In this document: in pieces, positions 10,125 to 18,980 of the stretch
How positions within the stretch are numbered: position 1 is the stretch's first letter
Layout: the number at the start of each line of letters is the position of its first letter
Assembly: GCA_030674185.1 (NCBI GenBank)
Contig: CM060312.1
Coordinates: 72,293,237-72,330,736, forward strand
Origin: Monoplex corrugatus
Lineage: Eukaryota > Mollusca > Gastropoda > Littorinimorpha > Ranellidae
Length of the DNA stretch: 37,500 nt
Reading direction: 5' to 3'
The notes under the pieces: model-generated
What the model was told of the DNA's origin: nothing
Databases searched by the model: none
Seen by the model: the letters and a program-made list of their open reading frames with translations, nothing else
Made by a program: the position numbers and the translations under genes

Positions 10125-11174
10125 ATGGATAAAGAAAATGTCACACAGCTAATGATGACTGTGCCCAGCATCATCATGGGTGATTCTACCCTATCAGCAG
10201 ACATCATTGACTTTAACTCGTTGCCTTTAGTTCAGCTGTCAGCATGGATCTGGACCATCTATCTGCCCATCGTTTTTATCCTGGGTGTGTTCGGCAACGT
10301 CATGACTATCGTCATCGTTCGTCGGTTTCAAGACAACCGTTCTGCCTTGGACCGTTATTTCCTGTGTCTGGCTGTGACTGATCTCATTGTCAACATCACA
10401 GGACAACTTCCTCACTGGCTCACCACTGTGACAAAGGTTGAGGCGTTTGCGATTCATGACTTTGTATGTAAGATGAATTTCTTTGCCCTAAGCACAGCTA
10501 CAGCCTGTTCTACTTTTCTTGTAGTAGTAATGGTGACACACAGGGCCATGTCTGTTGTATGGCCACATCGTGTGAATGTCTTGTGTACTGCAAAAATATC
10601 CAAGATTATCATCGTGACCATCTTTATTGTGTCTAGTCTGGTTAGAACTCATTTACTTTATGGGATGGAAGTTTCAGATGGAAAATGTTTACCTAAACAA
10701 CAATACCAGCCATTTCTAGCTAATGTATGGACAAAAATTGACATTGTTGTGTATTGTATCATGCCTTTCTTCTGTCTGATGATCAGTAACATCGTGCTTG
10801 TGGCAAAGCTAAGAACGTCAGTGAAGGAAGCTGGTGACCAGTTTGCTGTCACGGATAAACAACAGAGTAAGAGAGAGAGAAAAGTGAACTCCATCACTCT
10901 CACAGCTCTTGTTGTGTCCATGTCCTTCATTGTCTTCACCCTCCCAGTTGCCATCCTGAACATTATTGTCGATCCAGCCTTTGGCAGCCTGGAAGTGAAG
11001 GACAGTCAACAAATGGCCTTAAGCTATTTTTTGCAGTATATGGTTATCTGTATCTTTTTTTTAAATTCCTCAATGAACTTTTACTTGTACTGCCTGACAG
11101 GGCAGAGGTTCAGAAATGAATTCCTGAAGCTCCTGAGTGGATCTGTCTTCTTCATCAGATCCCATAAAGCATAA
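10125..11174 (+). CDS. class A (rhodopsin-like) GPCR, peptide-receptor-like, intact
   Basis: Encodes a 349-residue seven-transmembrane receptor of the rhodopsin class, probably at the cell surface and coupled to a G protein; the ligand is unknown. The ATG at 10125 is chosen because it has a strong context (GACCATGG) and exists in both duplicates; an in-frame ATG at 10119 is ACG in copy B. Landmarks: N-glycosylation sequon N5; TM1 about 42-64 with GN (57-58); TM2 about 77-97 with LAVTD (D86); C115 at the top of TM3, pairing with C188 in loop 2; TM5 P214; TM6 about 257-282 with FTLP (P274); TM7 about 297-322 ending NFYLY, then a short tail with GQRFRNEF. Unusual points: DRY is replaced by HRA (139-141), the TM6 tryptophan of CWxP is replaced by T, NPxxY has F in place of P, and TM4 lacks its usual tryptophan. 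The whole receptor is one exon. General resemblance is to molluscan FMRFamide-receptor-like or secretagogue-receptor-like families. I cannot name an orthologue. Confidence 0.93.
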   Translation: MDKENVTQLMMTVPSIIMGDSTLSADIIDFNSLPLVQLSAWIWTIYLPIVFILGVFGNVMTIVIVRRFQDNRSALDRYFLCLAVTDLIVNITGQLPHWLTTVTKVEAFAIHDFVCKMNFFALSTATACSTFLVVVMVTHRAMSVVWPHRVNVLCTAKISKIIIVTIFIVSSLVRTHLLYGMEVSDGKCLPKQQYQPFLANVWTKIDIVVYCIMPFFCLMISNIVLVAKLRTSVKEAGDQFAVTDKQQSKRERKVNSITLTALVVSMSFIVFTLPVAILNIIVDPAFGSLEVKDSQQMALSYFLQYMVICIFFLNSSMNFYLYCLTGQRFRNEFLKLLSGSVFFIRSHKA

Positions 11175-11640
11175 TACATTTGTCATGGGTGGGTGATCTG
11201 TTGTAGTCAGAGTGGATTCGGTTCAAAAAGGAATCAAATAGCATGGATATTTTCGATCAAGCACACTTGCATTCACGTTTCCGCTATTGCATGTTCTGCA
11301 CTGCTGCTCCGACACCCATCTCCCCATGGGACCGCCATATTATCGTGGTAGAGAGGATTGATGTCCCCTTGATCTCTTGAGCTATGTCAGCAGGCGCTAC
11401 TGATCTGAAACTTTGATGTGACCTGAACATTCTTTGGGTTTAATTAAACTGATGGCCCGGGTAAGGCTATCTGTGTCGGAAAGGTCAAGAGGACTAAGTG
11501 CAGTCCCATCTTCATCCCCATTTTTCACCATTTTTTCATCTCCACTTTCATGAGTGTTGCTTCTCGTGGTGGCAGGATTGCTGTTGTGAATAAAGATTAC
11601 TTGAATTGCGTTTTTCCTTCATCCACTCCTTTCCTTTTCT
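11175..11640 (+). other. 3' flank / probable 3'UTR of GPCR A
   Basis: Highly similar to 28228-28690 of copy B. An AATAAA at 11589-11594 (GTGAATAAAGATTAC) is conserved as AATAAA at 28648-28653, about 415 bp after the stop, and is the best poly(A) signal candidate. Confidence 0.5.
11589..11594 (+). terminator. AATAAA polyadenylation signal candidate (GPCR A)
   Basis: The hexamer is in the right orientation, is conserved in the duplicate, and has T/C-rich sequence (TTTTTCCTTC) about 20 bp downstream. A later AATAAA near 11866 is not conserved in copy B. Confidence 0.4.
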
Positions 11641-11939
11641 ACTGTGTCATTTCAAACCACTGAAGTCGTTCTTCATATGTCAAATCAAACTGTAATTTTC
11701 CCTTGTATTTACCGTCCTCCTTCCAGCTGTGCAAACAAACTCACTCTTTCCATGTTTCCTATTGATAATCGAGCCTCTATTTGATTACTGCACTGTAAGA
11801 TAAGGCAAATTTGTCATTCTTGGCGAAGTCAGTGTACACATACTGATGATCAAGGTGACTGAGAAATAAAACACTTGTGTCTGTCTCTAACCATTTTCTC
11901 TATCATCTTCTGACCCAGCCTACACACATTGAAGGTCAT

Positions 11940-13490
11940 AGAATTGATCGCCTGATACTTGTTGTATTGGTCTCAGGCCAAGGTCAACTTAATTTAGACC
12001 ATTCTGCCGTATTTCATTCACTCTGTCTAAACCGGTAAGCCTGAAGCGAGCAGTTACCCATAGTACCAATGTTAAATCATTCTCATCTGAAGGTGTAAAA
12101 CGTTTTTCCTATTATTCAAATTTCTCCAGTCATGCTAGTCACTACAGCTCAGTCTTGCACCAGCTTCTACATGTAGATGAGCATACGCCTCCAAGCATCC
12201 ATGTTCTGCCTGGCTGCCCGTCTGCCCCCTGGTATGCAAATGAAGTAACAGTAGCCAAACTACTCATAGATGAGCGAATGTCAGTGGTGGTCCTCTTAAC
12301 TTGTAGTTCATTCACAAATTGTTTAAAAGCATGTGAAAATTGTTACAAAACTGATCTCGAAAGCTAAAACTTCCTACTATTCTACCCAGTTCCTTCAATC
12401 TACGACTACAAAACGTCTGTTCCCTGTGACGTCTGATCTTTTGGGTATTACTACATTGTCTCCATTTCCTTCTACATCAGTCCTCCAGATTTCCTAGAGG
12501 GTTTTTCACTTTTTTCTCTTCCAAAATTAACGATCTTCAAGCCACGCTAGGCAAAACCTCATTTCTCCCACATCATCCTAATCCTCCTCCATTTATAGGC
12601 CTCACACTCACTGAATTTCAAGTTGTTTCTGAACTTCTAATTCCATACTTCCATCTCTGTCTCCACGAATGATTCTTGAGCTTCTTCTGTTTATAATGCA
12701 TATCATCAACACCTCTCTTCTCACTTGATCTGTTCTATCTTCTCTCAAAACAGCCATTGTTCCACCGCTGCTGAAAAAAAAACAATCTTCATTTTAAGAT
12801 TTTTAGAAGCTGTTGTCCTATCTCTTACTTGCCGTTCCTTTCCAAGTTCCTTTAGAAAGTGGTTTTGAAACAGTTTAACAATCATCTCTCAGCCAAACAA
12901 TCTTTGCCATCCTTTTCGGTCAGCTTATTGTCCCTACCACAGCACCGAAACTGCTCTCACTCACGTTATGAATGATCTGTTACTTTCAGCTGAGTATGGC
13001 CGAGTTTCAATTCTTTTAAATTTTTCTGTTGCCTTTCACACCCTATCCTCTTCTTTCGACTGGAGCACACTTTAGGAATCCAAGGTAGTGGTCTTTCATG
13101 GTTTATGTCATGTCGTCATATCTGTCCATCCATTCAGTCGACCGTGGTAAAATAGTCTAAATCTCAGAGGGTTAAACTTGCACGTGGGGTCCCCCAACGG
13201 TCTGTATTGGGCCAGTCCTCTTCATACTCTACACCTCACCAACTGCCAATGTCGTCAGTCAGCACAACATCGAATATCATTTCTATGCTGATGAGTGCAT
13301 CTTCTGAAAATCTTTCAACCCTTTTCACTGAAGCCCATGACAATTACGTCGAGATCTATGACCAAATAAGCTACAGGTGAATGGAGATAAGACTGAAGTA
13401 GTGCGGCTGTACACATCTGTTTCAATTCGTTCTTTATAAGACAGGTCCAACCGCGTCTGACTAAGGGTTTTCTCTCCTGGTACTGCTGTT
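11940..13490 (+). mobile_element. decayed CR1/L2-like retrotransposon, copy-A-only
   Basis: Copy B passes straight from the equivalent of about 11932 to the equivalent of about 13494, so this block is an insertion in A or a deletion in B. The plus strand holds a heavily mutated LINE ORF2. Recognisable pieces are a CPSAPWYANEV-like linker (about 12210), AIVPPLLKKK and RPIS-like residues (about 12755-12830), LPFLSKFL...VVLKQFNNHLSA (about 12830-12895), a degraded AFDTIDH region (about 13030), GVPQ-SVLG and LYTSP-like motifs (about 13180-13245), and FYADE in place of YADD (about 13280). Many stops and indels make it long dead. It is related to the element at 610-1975 but far older. Confidence 0.7.
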
Positions 13491-13676
13491 TTCTCTTCAG
13501 CCCTTTGGCTGTTAGATTTGAATGTTTGTTTCTTCCTTTTCCGAAGTCAGACTGGATTCGTTGCACTAAGCACACTCCATTTACTTCAGTCTTACGTCTC
13601 ACTATCATATTTTTTCCATTGACTGGAACATCTATATCTGTTTGTGGGCAGGGCCTGTATGTAGTCCATGATTGTG

Positions 13677-14102
13677 TTCGTTCGCTACTGTGGGTAGTGG
13701 TCGTTAACAGAAAATACCATCTCTTTTCGTTCACTACTATGGGTAGCGATCGCCAACAGGAAATCTCAAACTTTGTTCAGTCACTACTTGGGGTAGCGGT
13801 CACTTACAGGAAATTTCAAACTGTATTCAGTCATTACTTGGGGCAGTGGTCATTAACAGGAAAGTTCAAACTGTGTTTAGTCATTACTTGGGGTAGCAGT
13901 CATTAAGAGGAAAGTTCAAAGTTTGTTCGTTGATTGCTTGGGGTAGCGGTCATTAACAGGAAATTTCAAACTTTGTTCGTTCACTACTTGCGGTAGTGAT
14001 CGTTAACAGGAAAGTTCAAACTATGTTCAATCATTACTTGCGGTAGTGATCGTTAACAGCAAAGTTCAAACTGTGTTCAATCATTACTTGGGGTAGTGGT
14101 CA
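13677..14102. repeat. 50-bp minisatellite, about 8.5 units (copy A)
   Basis: The unit is TTCRTTCACTACTTGGGGTA followed by GCGGTCATTAACAGGAAATT and TCAAACTTTG. Starts follow every 50 bp from 13677 to 14076. The orthologous array in copy B (29175-29550) has about 7.5 units, so one unit was gained or lost since duplication. The units abut without spacers. Confidence 0.95.
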
Positions 14103-14339
14103 GTTTCACTGCAGTGTGGGGAGTCACTGCCTGTAACAATGTGCATCAAAATTCGCAACTTCCATTTTTCAAATTTTATTTTTATATTTCCACTTTAGTA
14201 ATGCTTACAAGTTTAAATGGACCTAAACTTTGTTTAAACAGTCTGTCAGTTGCACTGATATTTTCGTTAACAATTGCGTGTAATACAAATGAGTTGTTTT
14301 TTTTTTTTTTATCAACTTGTGCAAAAAAATGAATATCAT

Positions 14340-14705
14340 AGAATGGCTTGACCATCTTGTCTTTAATGTGCAACAGTTCACCGAGTCATTGTGTCTTTTC
14401 ACATTCTTTGTTCATGTGCGTCTAGTGTCCATTTACTTGAACATTGGCAGATATTTTGAATCAGATATTTTTGTATGCATTGACAGCTTACAAATATTGC
14501 CATCACAACCGCTACTACGAGATAATTACAGCTACGTTTGCTGTTGGTACCACTGTTACAATTAAAAGATACTATGACAATGATATTTCATCTTTAACTA
14601 CACGTTACACGGCGGACTCCTTAAAGAACCTCTTCCAAGATGTCCCTCCTGGCGCAATTTTACAGTTTTTACAAGAGATCAATAGATTTCAACTGATATG
14701 ATTTT
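14340..14705 (+). mobile_element. C-terminal remnant of an I/Jockey-type non-LTR ORF2 (copy A)
   Basis: The frame 14444-14701 ends YTADSLKNLFQDVPPG then AILQFLQEINRFQLI and a stop. A tail of the form SLKxLFxxVPPxxILxFLxEIxxxxxI follows the RNase H domain in many I/Jockey-type LINE ORF2 proteins of invertebrates. Upstream, frameshifted pieces around 14380-14440 may be the C(P)-rich end of that domain. I recall this tail pattern as family knowledge and could not check it, so a host origin is not excluded. Copy B has the same tail (30145-30293) with two residue changes and an upstream one-base deletion. Confidence 0.5.
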
Positions 14706-15118
14706 ACGGCTGTTTTTCTTTAATTGCGTTTTAGAATTGTAAGGTTAACAGTGAGCATGGTTTTTAACTGTTGTCTTTTATCTTAACTGGTGTGTCGTTT
14801 TTGACGTGGTGTTAGCCCTGATATGGCTCTAGTGGTCGGGGCTGAGATATAAACAGTATGAACTTTATGAACTTTCAACTTTAGCTGATTGAAATGTAAG
14901 TTCCGATTTTTTCTCAGACAGTTAACAGAGACCTACAACTGGTGGATACACGTTGAAATGATGTACTCAGACTGTCTGCCTTACCAAGCCCGCTGGAGTG
15001 CTCTTGCTGCCTCGCTTCACGTGGGAGCGTCAACATGAGAAAGTTGAATTCAGATGCACGTTTCCACGTTGTTTTATCTAGACTGTACAGGCGGCAGGTT
15101 ATTGCACTGTAACCATCT
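14706..15118. other. duplicated sequence, probable retroelement 3'UTR then unassigned
   Basis: This follows the ORF2 tail and contains GTTAGCCCTGATATGGCTCT, then AGTGGTCGGGGCTGAGATAT, AAACAGTATGAACTTTATGA, and unassigned sequence to 15118. It is about 98% identical to 30294-30712 by eye. No gene is seen. Confidence 0.45.
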
Positions 15119-15120
15119 TT

Positions 15121-15407
15121 TGATGGCGGCAGACACAAGAAGATCATTGATAAGGAAGAATAGGAAAAGACAAGCAACATTTATAGGCCATTTTATGAGG
15201 AAAAGGAATTAGAGCACCTAGTCACAACAGGAAAGCTGGAGGGAAAGAGAACACCAGGCAGACCCAGGAAAAAATTATTGGACGGATTTGCAGGGTGGCT
15301 GAGGACAGAGAGGGTGGAAGATGTGCTTGCGGCAACAAGGGATAGATGCATATGGAGGGCTATGATCGCCAACGCCATGCATCAGGGCACATGATGATGA
15401 TGATGAA
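15121..15407 (+). mobile_element. RTE-like 3' end fragment (copy A)
   Basis: Encodes the tail SLIRKNRKRQATFIGHFM-like, ELEHLVTTGKLEGKRTPGRP, DGFAGWLRTERVEDVLAATR and a stop, then ends in ATGATGATGATGATGA. There is a one-base frameshift relative to a clean ORF near 15205. It begins abruptly at the MEADTSRS region. The orthologue in copy B is 30714-30999. Confidence 0.88.
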
Positions 15408-15409
15408 GA

Positions 15410-15697
15410 ACCATCTTTTGTCTTCTGTGGGCGTGCATGCTGGGCATTTTGATGTTTTCGTATGCTACCAGATACTGACATAACTTGTAGGATCTTTAAC
15501 GTGCATACTTGATGCTCTTGGTGAGAATACACAGGGAGGAGGTGTAGGCGCTAGGGAGGTCTGCATATATGTAAAGATGGAAGATCGGAAAAATCTCCAT
15601 CTTCTACCCACCAAGCCAGTAGTGACTAAACAGGATCGAACCCAAGACCGTCTGATTGCAAGTTTGACGTCTTACCCATATCACTATGGCACCTATC
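15410..15697 (-). mobile_element. tRNA-derived SINE (copy A)
   Basis: On the minus strand, 15697 to 15628 reads like a tRNA head: an A-box-like TAGTGATATGGGTAAGACG, then ACTTGCAATCAGACGGTC, and a B box GGGTTCGATCC. A body follows with GGAGATTTTTCCGATCTTCC, AGACCTCCCTAGCGCCTAC and a conserved ACGTTAAAGATCCTACAAG block, ending in CAGTATCTGGTAGCATACG and the CCCAGCATGCACGCCC region. This layout fits the tRNA-head plus conserved-centre SINEs widespread in molluscs. The exact family is not assigned. The orthologue is 31006-31293. Confidence 0.75.
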
Positions 15698-15700
15698 AGG

Positions 15701-16735
15701 GTAAGACATGAAGAATTGATCAACCTACTGGAGAGACTCAATGTTGATGGAAAAGATCTACGAATAATCAGAAATATGTATTGGGAGCAAACAGCTGCAA
15801 TGAGAATAGAAAACAATATAAGCTCTTTCCAAAACATCAAAAGAGGAGTCAGACAGGGTTGTGTTTTGTCACCAGATCTGTTTTCACTTTACAGCTAAAA
15901 CATCATGAGAAACCTAGAAGAAGACCCTGGATTAAAGGTTGGAGGAAAAATGATAACATTCGATACGCAGATGACACCATGCTTATTGCAGAAAATGAAA
16001 GGGACCTACAAAACCTTGTGAACATACTAGAAGTAGAAAGCAAAGGTAAGGGGTTGGAACTAAACAGCAGGAAGACTGAAGTCATGGTGATCAGTAAAAA
16101 ACATGAAATCCCCTCATACAAATGGCACAACCTTGAGACAGGTTGATAAGTTTAAATACCTGGGAACGATCATTTCATCATACGGCAGATGCACATCAGA
16201 AATAGCCGGCAGAATCGGCCAAGCCAAAACAGCATTCAAGAAGATGAAGCATTCTTACCAACAAATGCCTATCAATTAGCATCAGGATGATAGTTCTTAA
16301 ATGTTATATAGAACAAATACTGTTGTACGGTTGTGAGGTGTGGACAGTCAACAAGCAAAGCCAGAACAAGTTTGAGGCAGATAAGATGTGGTTTCTGAGA
16401 AGAATGTTGAGAGTTCAATGGACAGCAAAGAGAACAAACGAGACAGGCTTGATGGAGGCAGACACAAGTAGATCATTCAAAAGGAAGATTAGGAAAAGAC
16501 AGGCGACATTTATAGGCCTTTTTATGTGGAAAAGGAATTAGAGCACCTGGTCACAACTGGAAACCTGGAGGGAGAGTGAGCACAGGTGGACCCGGGGTAA
16601 AAAATACTGGACGGACTTGCAGGGTGGCTGAAAACGAGGAGGGTGGAGGAGATGCGTGAGGCAACAAGTGATAGAGACAGATGGAAGTCCATATCGCCAA
16701 CGCTTGCGGCAGGGCACCTGATGATGATGACCTAT
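15701..16735 (+). mobile_element. RTE-like reverse transcriptase 3' half (copy A), inactive
   Basis: Starts at VRHEELINLLERLNVDGKDL (15701), continues RIIRNMYWEQTAAMRIENN and RGVRQGCVLSPDLFSLYS, then has an in-frame stop at 15896-15898 where relatives have Glu (SEN). After a small deletion near 15950 it resumes with the catalytic YADD in NIRYADDTMLIAENERD, a further frameshift near 16135, FKYLGTIISSYGRCTSEIAG, a two-base deletion near 16246 (intact in copy B), LLYGCEVWTVNKQSQNKF, IRKRQATFIGLFM, and the GLAGWL tail to the GATGATGATGA end. At least three frameshifts and one nonsense change make it dead. It abuts the SINE head directly. Confidence 0.9.
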
Positions 16736-16825
16736 CAGATATACAGTTCTGTTTCACCAACAGAAATACAAATTACGCCTTTCAGTTGAGACTGTCGAAT
16801 ACTAGGCCCAGCTTACGAATTTGTG

Positions 16826-16966
16826 TCCTTTGTGCGTGCGTGCGTTGCGTGCGTGCGTGCGTGCGTGCGTGCGTACGTGCGTGCGTACGTGGGCGTGTGT
16901 GTGTGTGTGTGTGCGCGCGCGTGCGCATGTGTGTGTATGCGTGCGTGTGTGTGTGTGTGTGTGTAT

Positions 16967-17000
<34 letters not shown>

Positions 17001-17001
17001 T
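16826..17001. repeat. (TGCG)n/(GT)n microsatellite (copy A)
   Basis: TGCG tetramers at the left pass into alternating GT with GCGCGC interruptions. Alternating purine-pyrimidine DNA like this can adopt Z-form. Copy B lacks the left part (see 32191-32282). Confidence 0.95.
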
Positions 17002-17189
17002 ACACACGCTCTTCTGCTACATAATTGATCATATGCGCTTCACCTCCTTACAAGGCCCCTCCATGCTGTCTGATGCAAGTCAATAAAGAGATCATTACAA
17101 TGTACTTATGCACCGCTTACCTACTTTATTGAGCACAACTGCAAAATCGTTTGTCTGATAAAAGCATACTAAACAAAACAAAATATCTA

Positions 17190-17312
17190 ATGATGATGAT
17201 GATGATGATGATGATGAAGATGACGATGAAGATGAAAATGAGAATGACGACGACGACGACGACAACGACGACGACGACGACGACGATGACGATGATGATG
17301 ATGGTGATGATG
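17190..17312. repeat. (GAT)n/(GAC)n trinucleotide repeat (copy A)
   Basis: GAT triplets, then GAAGATGAC mixtures, then GAC triplets, then GAT again. Met/Thr or Ser-rich frames here are only the translated repeat. An AATAAA at 17084-17089 lies nearby in shared sequence. Confidence 0.95.
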
Positions 17313-17554
17313 GAGGACTCATTTTCGGTCCGACGGATGATAAGGCATAAGAATCCTTTAATGCCTGGTATGGTGTGTCTTCATTGTGGAGTACCAGACC
17401 AATTCTGAAGGCGCGTGTTCTTCTACAGGCGCTATATAGAAAGAAGTCCTGCGGCGTTGATTTCCGCTTTCGCCAGTCCCTTTTCTGTTGAATACACGTA
17501 GAAGCTGCCCTGTGTTGTTCAAATGTGTATGTGCCCTGAGTGTTCTGTTTTTCG

Positions 17555-17750
17555 TCAGCTTACTCTGTTGTAGTCAGTGTTTTCCCATTTGGTAGGGTTG
17601 GTGAGAGTGGCCTTCAGGGCATCAGTGTATAGCTTTTGTCCTGTCCCGTGAAGCTGACACTTGATGAGTTGCCGTGTTGTTCTGTATGCCTGACCAGCAT
17701 AGCGAATTTTCAATATGTGGAGGTTGTGACTACTATTGTCGGGGACATCT
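17555..17750 (-). mobile_element. non-LTR ORF2 C-terminal fragment (copy A)
   Basis: Minus-strand residues ILKIRYAGQAYRTTRQLIKC, QLHGTGQKLYTDALKATL, TKWENTDYNR resemble the common C-terminal module of LINE ORF2 proteins (LRWAGHVxRM ... GxxKxRYKDxLKxxL ... WExxAxDR). It ends in a stop at 17555. The upstream coding sequence is replaced by the CA/GT palindrome. Copy B is nearly identical (32829-33030). The family is not assigned. Confidence 0.5.
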
Positions 17751-17764
17751 CGATATGTGTTGTG

Positions 17765-18041
17765 GGAGTGCGCGTGTGTGTATGTGTGTGTATGTGTGTG
17801 CGCGCGCACGTGTGTGTGTAAGTATGTGTGCACGCGCACACACACACATACACACACGTGCGCGCGCGAGCGTACACATACACACACGCGCACTCGTGCA
17901 ACACATATGCACGCGCGCGCGCCGCCCCCGCACGCACGCACACACACATAGACACAGCTGAACAACACATTCACACATGCACACGCGCGCCCTCGCAAAA
18001 CCACACAAAGGCACACACACACACGCGCGGGCACGCGCATC
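17765..18041. repeat. GT-to-CA imperfect palindrome and CA/CG-rich tract (copy A)
   Basis: GT-rich DNA (GTGTGTATGTGTGTG, GCGCGCGCACGTG) switches to CA-rich DNA around 17825-17840, so 17765-17895 forms a long imperfect inverted repeat. CA/CG-rich sequence follows to 18041. The tract is bounded by ACATCTCGATATG at 17746 and its near complement CGTATCGAGATGT at 18099. It could form cruciform or Z-DNA. Confidence 0.8.
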
Positions 18042-18105
18042 AACCTGGGACGTATCGAACCTGGGACGCGTCGAACCTGGGACATATCGAACCTGGGACG
18101 TATCG
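18042..18105. repeat. 16-bp tandem repeat, four units (copy A)
   Basis: AACCTGGGACGTATCG is repeated four times with CGTATCG, CGCGTCG and CATATCG variants. The same four units are in copy B (33322-33385). Confidence 0.95.
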
Positions 18106-18740
18106 AGATGTACTCTTATTGGCAATACATTAATGATTTTTTGTATTTATTGCCTTGTTTAATGCATACGTTAACTGGCTCAGCTAAAATTTCGATATAA
18201 ACAGATGAAAACAAATAACATCTATACCCATCCCACACCCATGTGCCCACCCTCCATACACACATAGAGAGAACTTTGCTTTCTTGATCCGATTGTAAGT
18301 GTGTGTACGCGCGCTCATTCATGTGATTGCCTCAGTACGTGAGCAAATGCACGTGCACGCACACACACGAACATACATTGAAGAATATATAGAACCATGA
18401 ATCTGGACCTTTGTGTGAAAGAAACAGAATCAATGTATCATAAAACATGAAGCGACTTAAACAAGATGATTACAAGACACATGCGCTCACGTAGGAATTA
18501 TCTCCCATGTTGTAGAACTTTTCAAATCTAACACAGTTTGCGCTACCCATTCAGCTAGCATACAAGCAGATACAAAGCACAAAAACTGTAAGCTCAGAAC
18601 ACTCCTCAAAACGGAGCGCCCAAGCTTACCTTTATACTCTGCAACTACCCTACACACAACTATGAGAGAGGAGAGAAATACATACAATATATTGGTATTA
18701 TGTTCAAGATTGACATAGTCTTTTATTCTTGAACTGACCA
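18106..18740. other. duplicated sequence, nothing recognised (copy A)
   Basis: AT-rich sequence with short CA tracts (about 18350-18375). It matches 33386-33760 and 34850-35092 of copy B, which carries a 1.1-kb insertion between these parts. No gene is seen. Confidence 0.5.
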
Positions 18741-18980
18741 AACACACACACATAGACAAGACAGAACATATACAGGGTTGCTTCCAAGGCATGTAAGTAA
18801 TACCAAAGAAATAAGAGGGAAGCAGGGAAAATTTTTACGATATTAGTCAAATAACATAACTCTTGAGAGTCACGTTAATATTATGAAAATTCTCCCTGCT
18901 TCCCTCTTATTTCTTTGGTATTACTTACATGCCTTGGAAGCAAACCTGTATATGTTCTGTCTTGTCTATGTGTGTGTGTT
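18741..18980. repeat. foldback element: ~92-bp inverted repeats, ~55-bp loop (copy A)
   Basis: The left arm runs from AACACACACACATAGACAAG (18741) to about 18832. The right arm, from about 18885 to CTTGTCTATGTGTGTGTGTT (18980), is its reverse complement with only a few mismatches, for example GGGTTGC against GCAAACC. The loop holds AACATAACTCTTGAGAGTCA. I see no target-site duplication and no coding capacity. It directly borders the RTE fragment at 18978, so it may have formed when that element inserted or rearranged. Confidence 0.9.

Noticed and set aside
10658..11012. Antisense frames inside the receptor
   Set aside because: Shadows of the receptor coding sequence, with the same pattern in copy B.
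13677..14102. CRISPR-like array
   Set aside because: Units abut with no spacers and drift gradually, as in a minisatellite; the genome is eukaryotic. The same holds for 5650-5742 and 18042-18105.
17151..17408. Met/Thr-rich 85-codon frame
   Set aside because: Translation of GAT/GAC repeats, with no conservation of length between copies.
18487..18792. 101-codon antisense frame near the foldback
   Set aside because: It runs into the hairpin arm, and its frame is altered in copy B by an inserted A.
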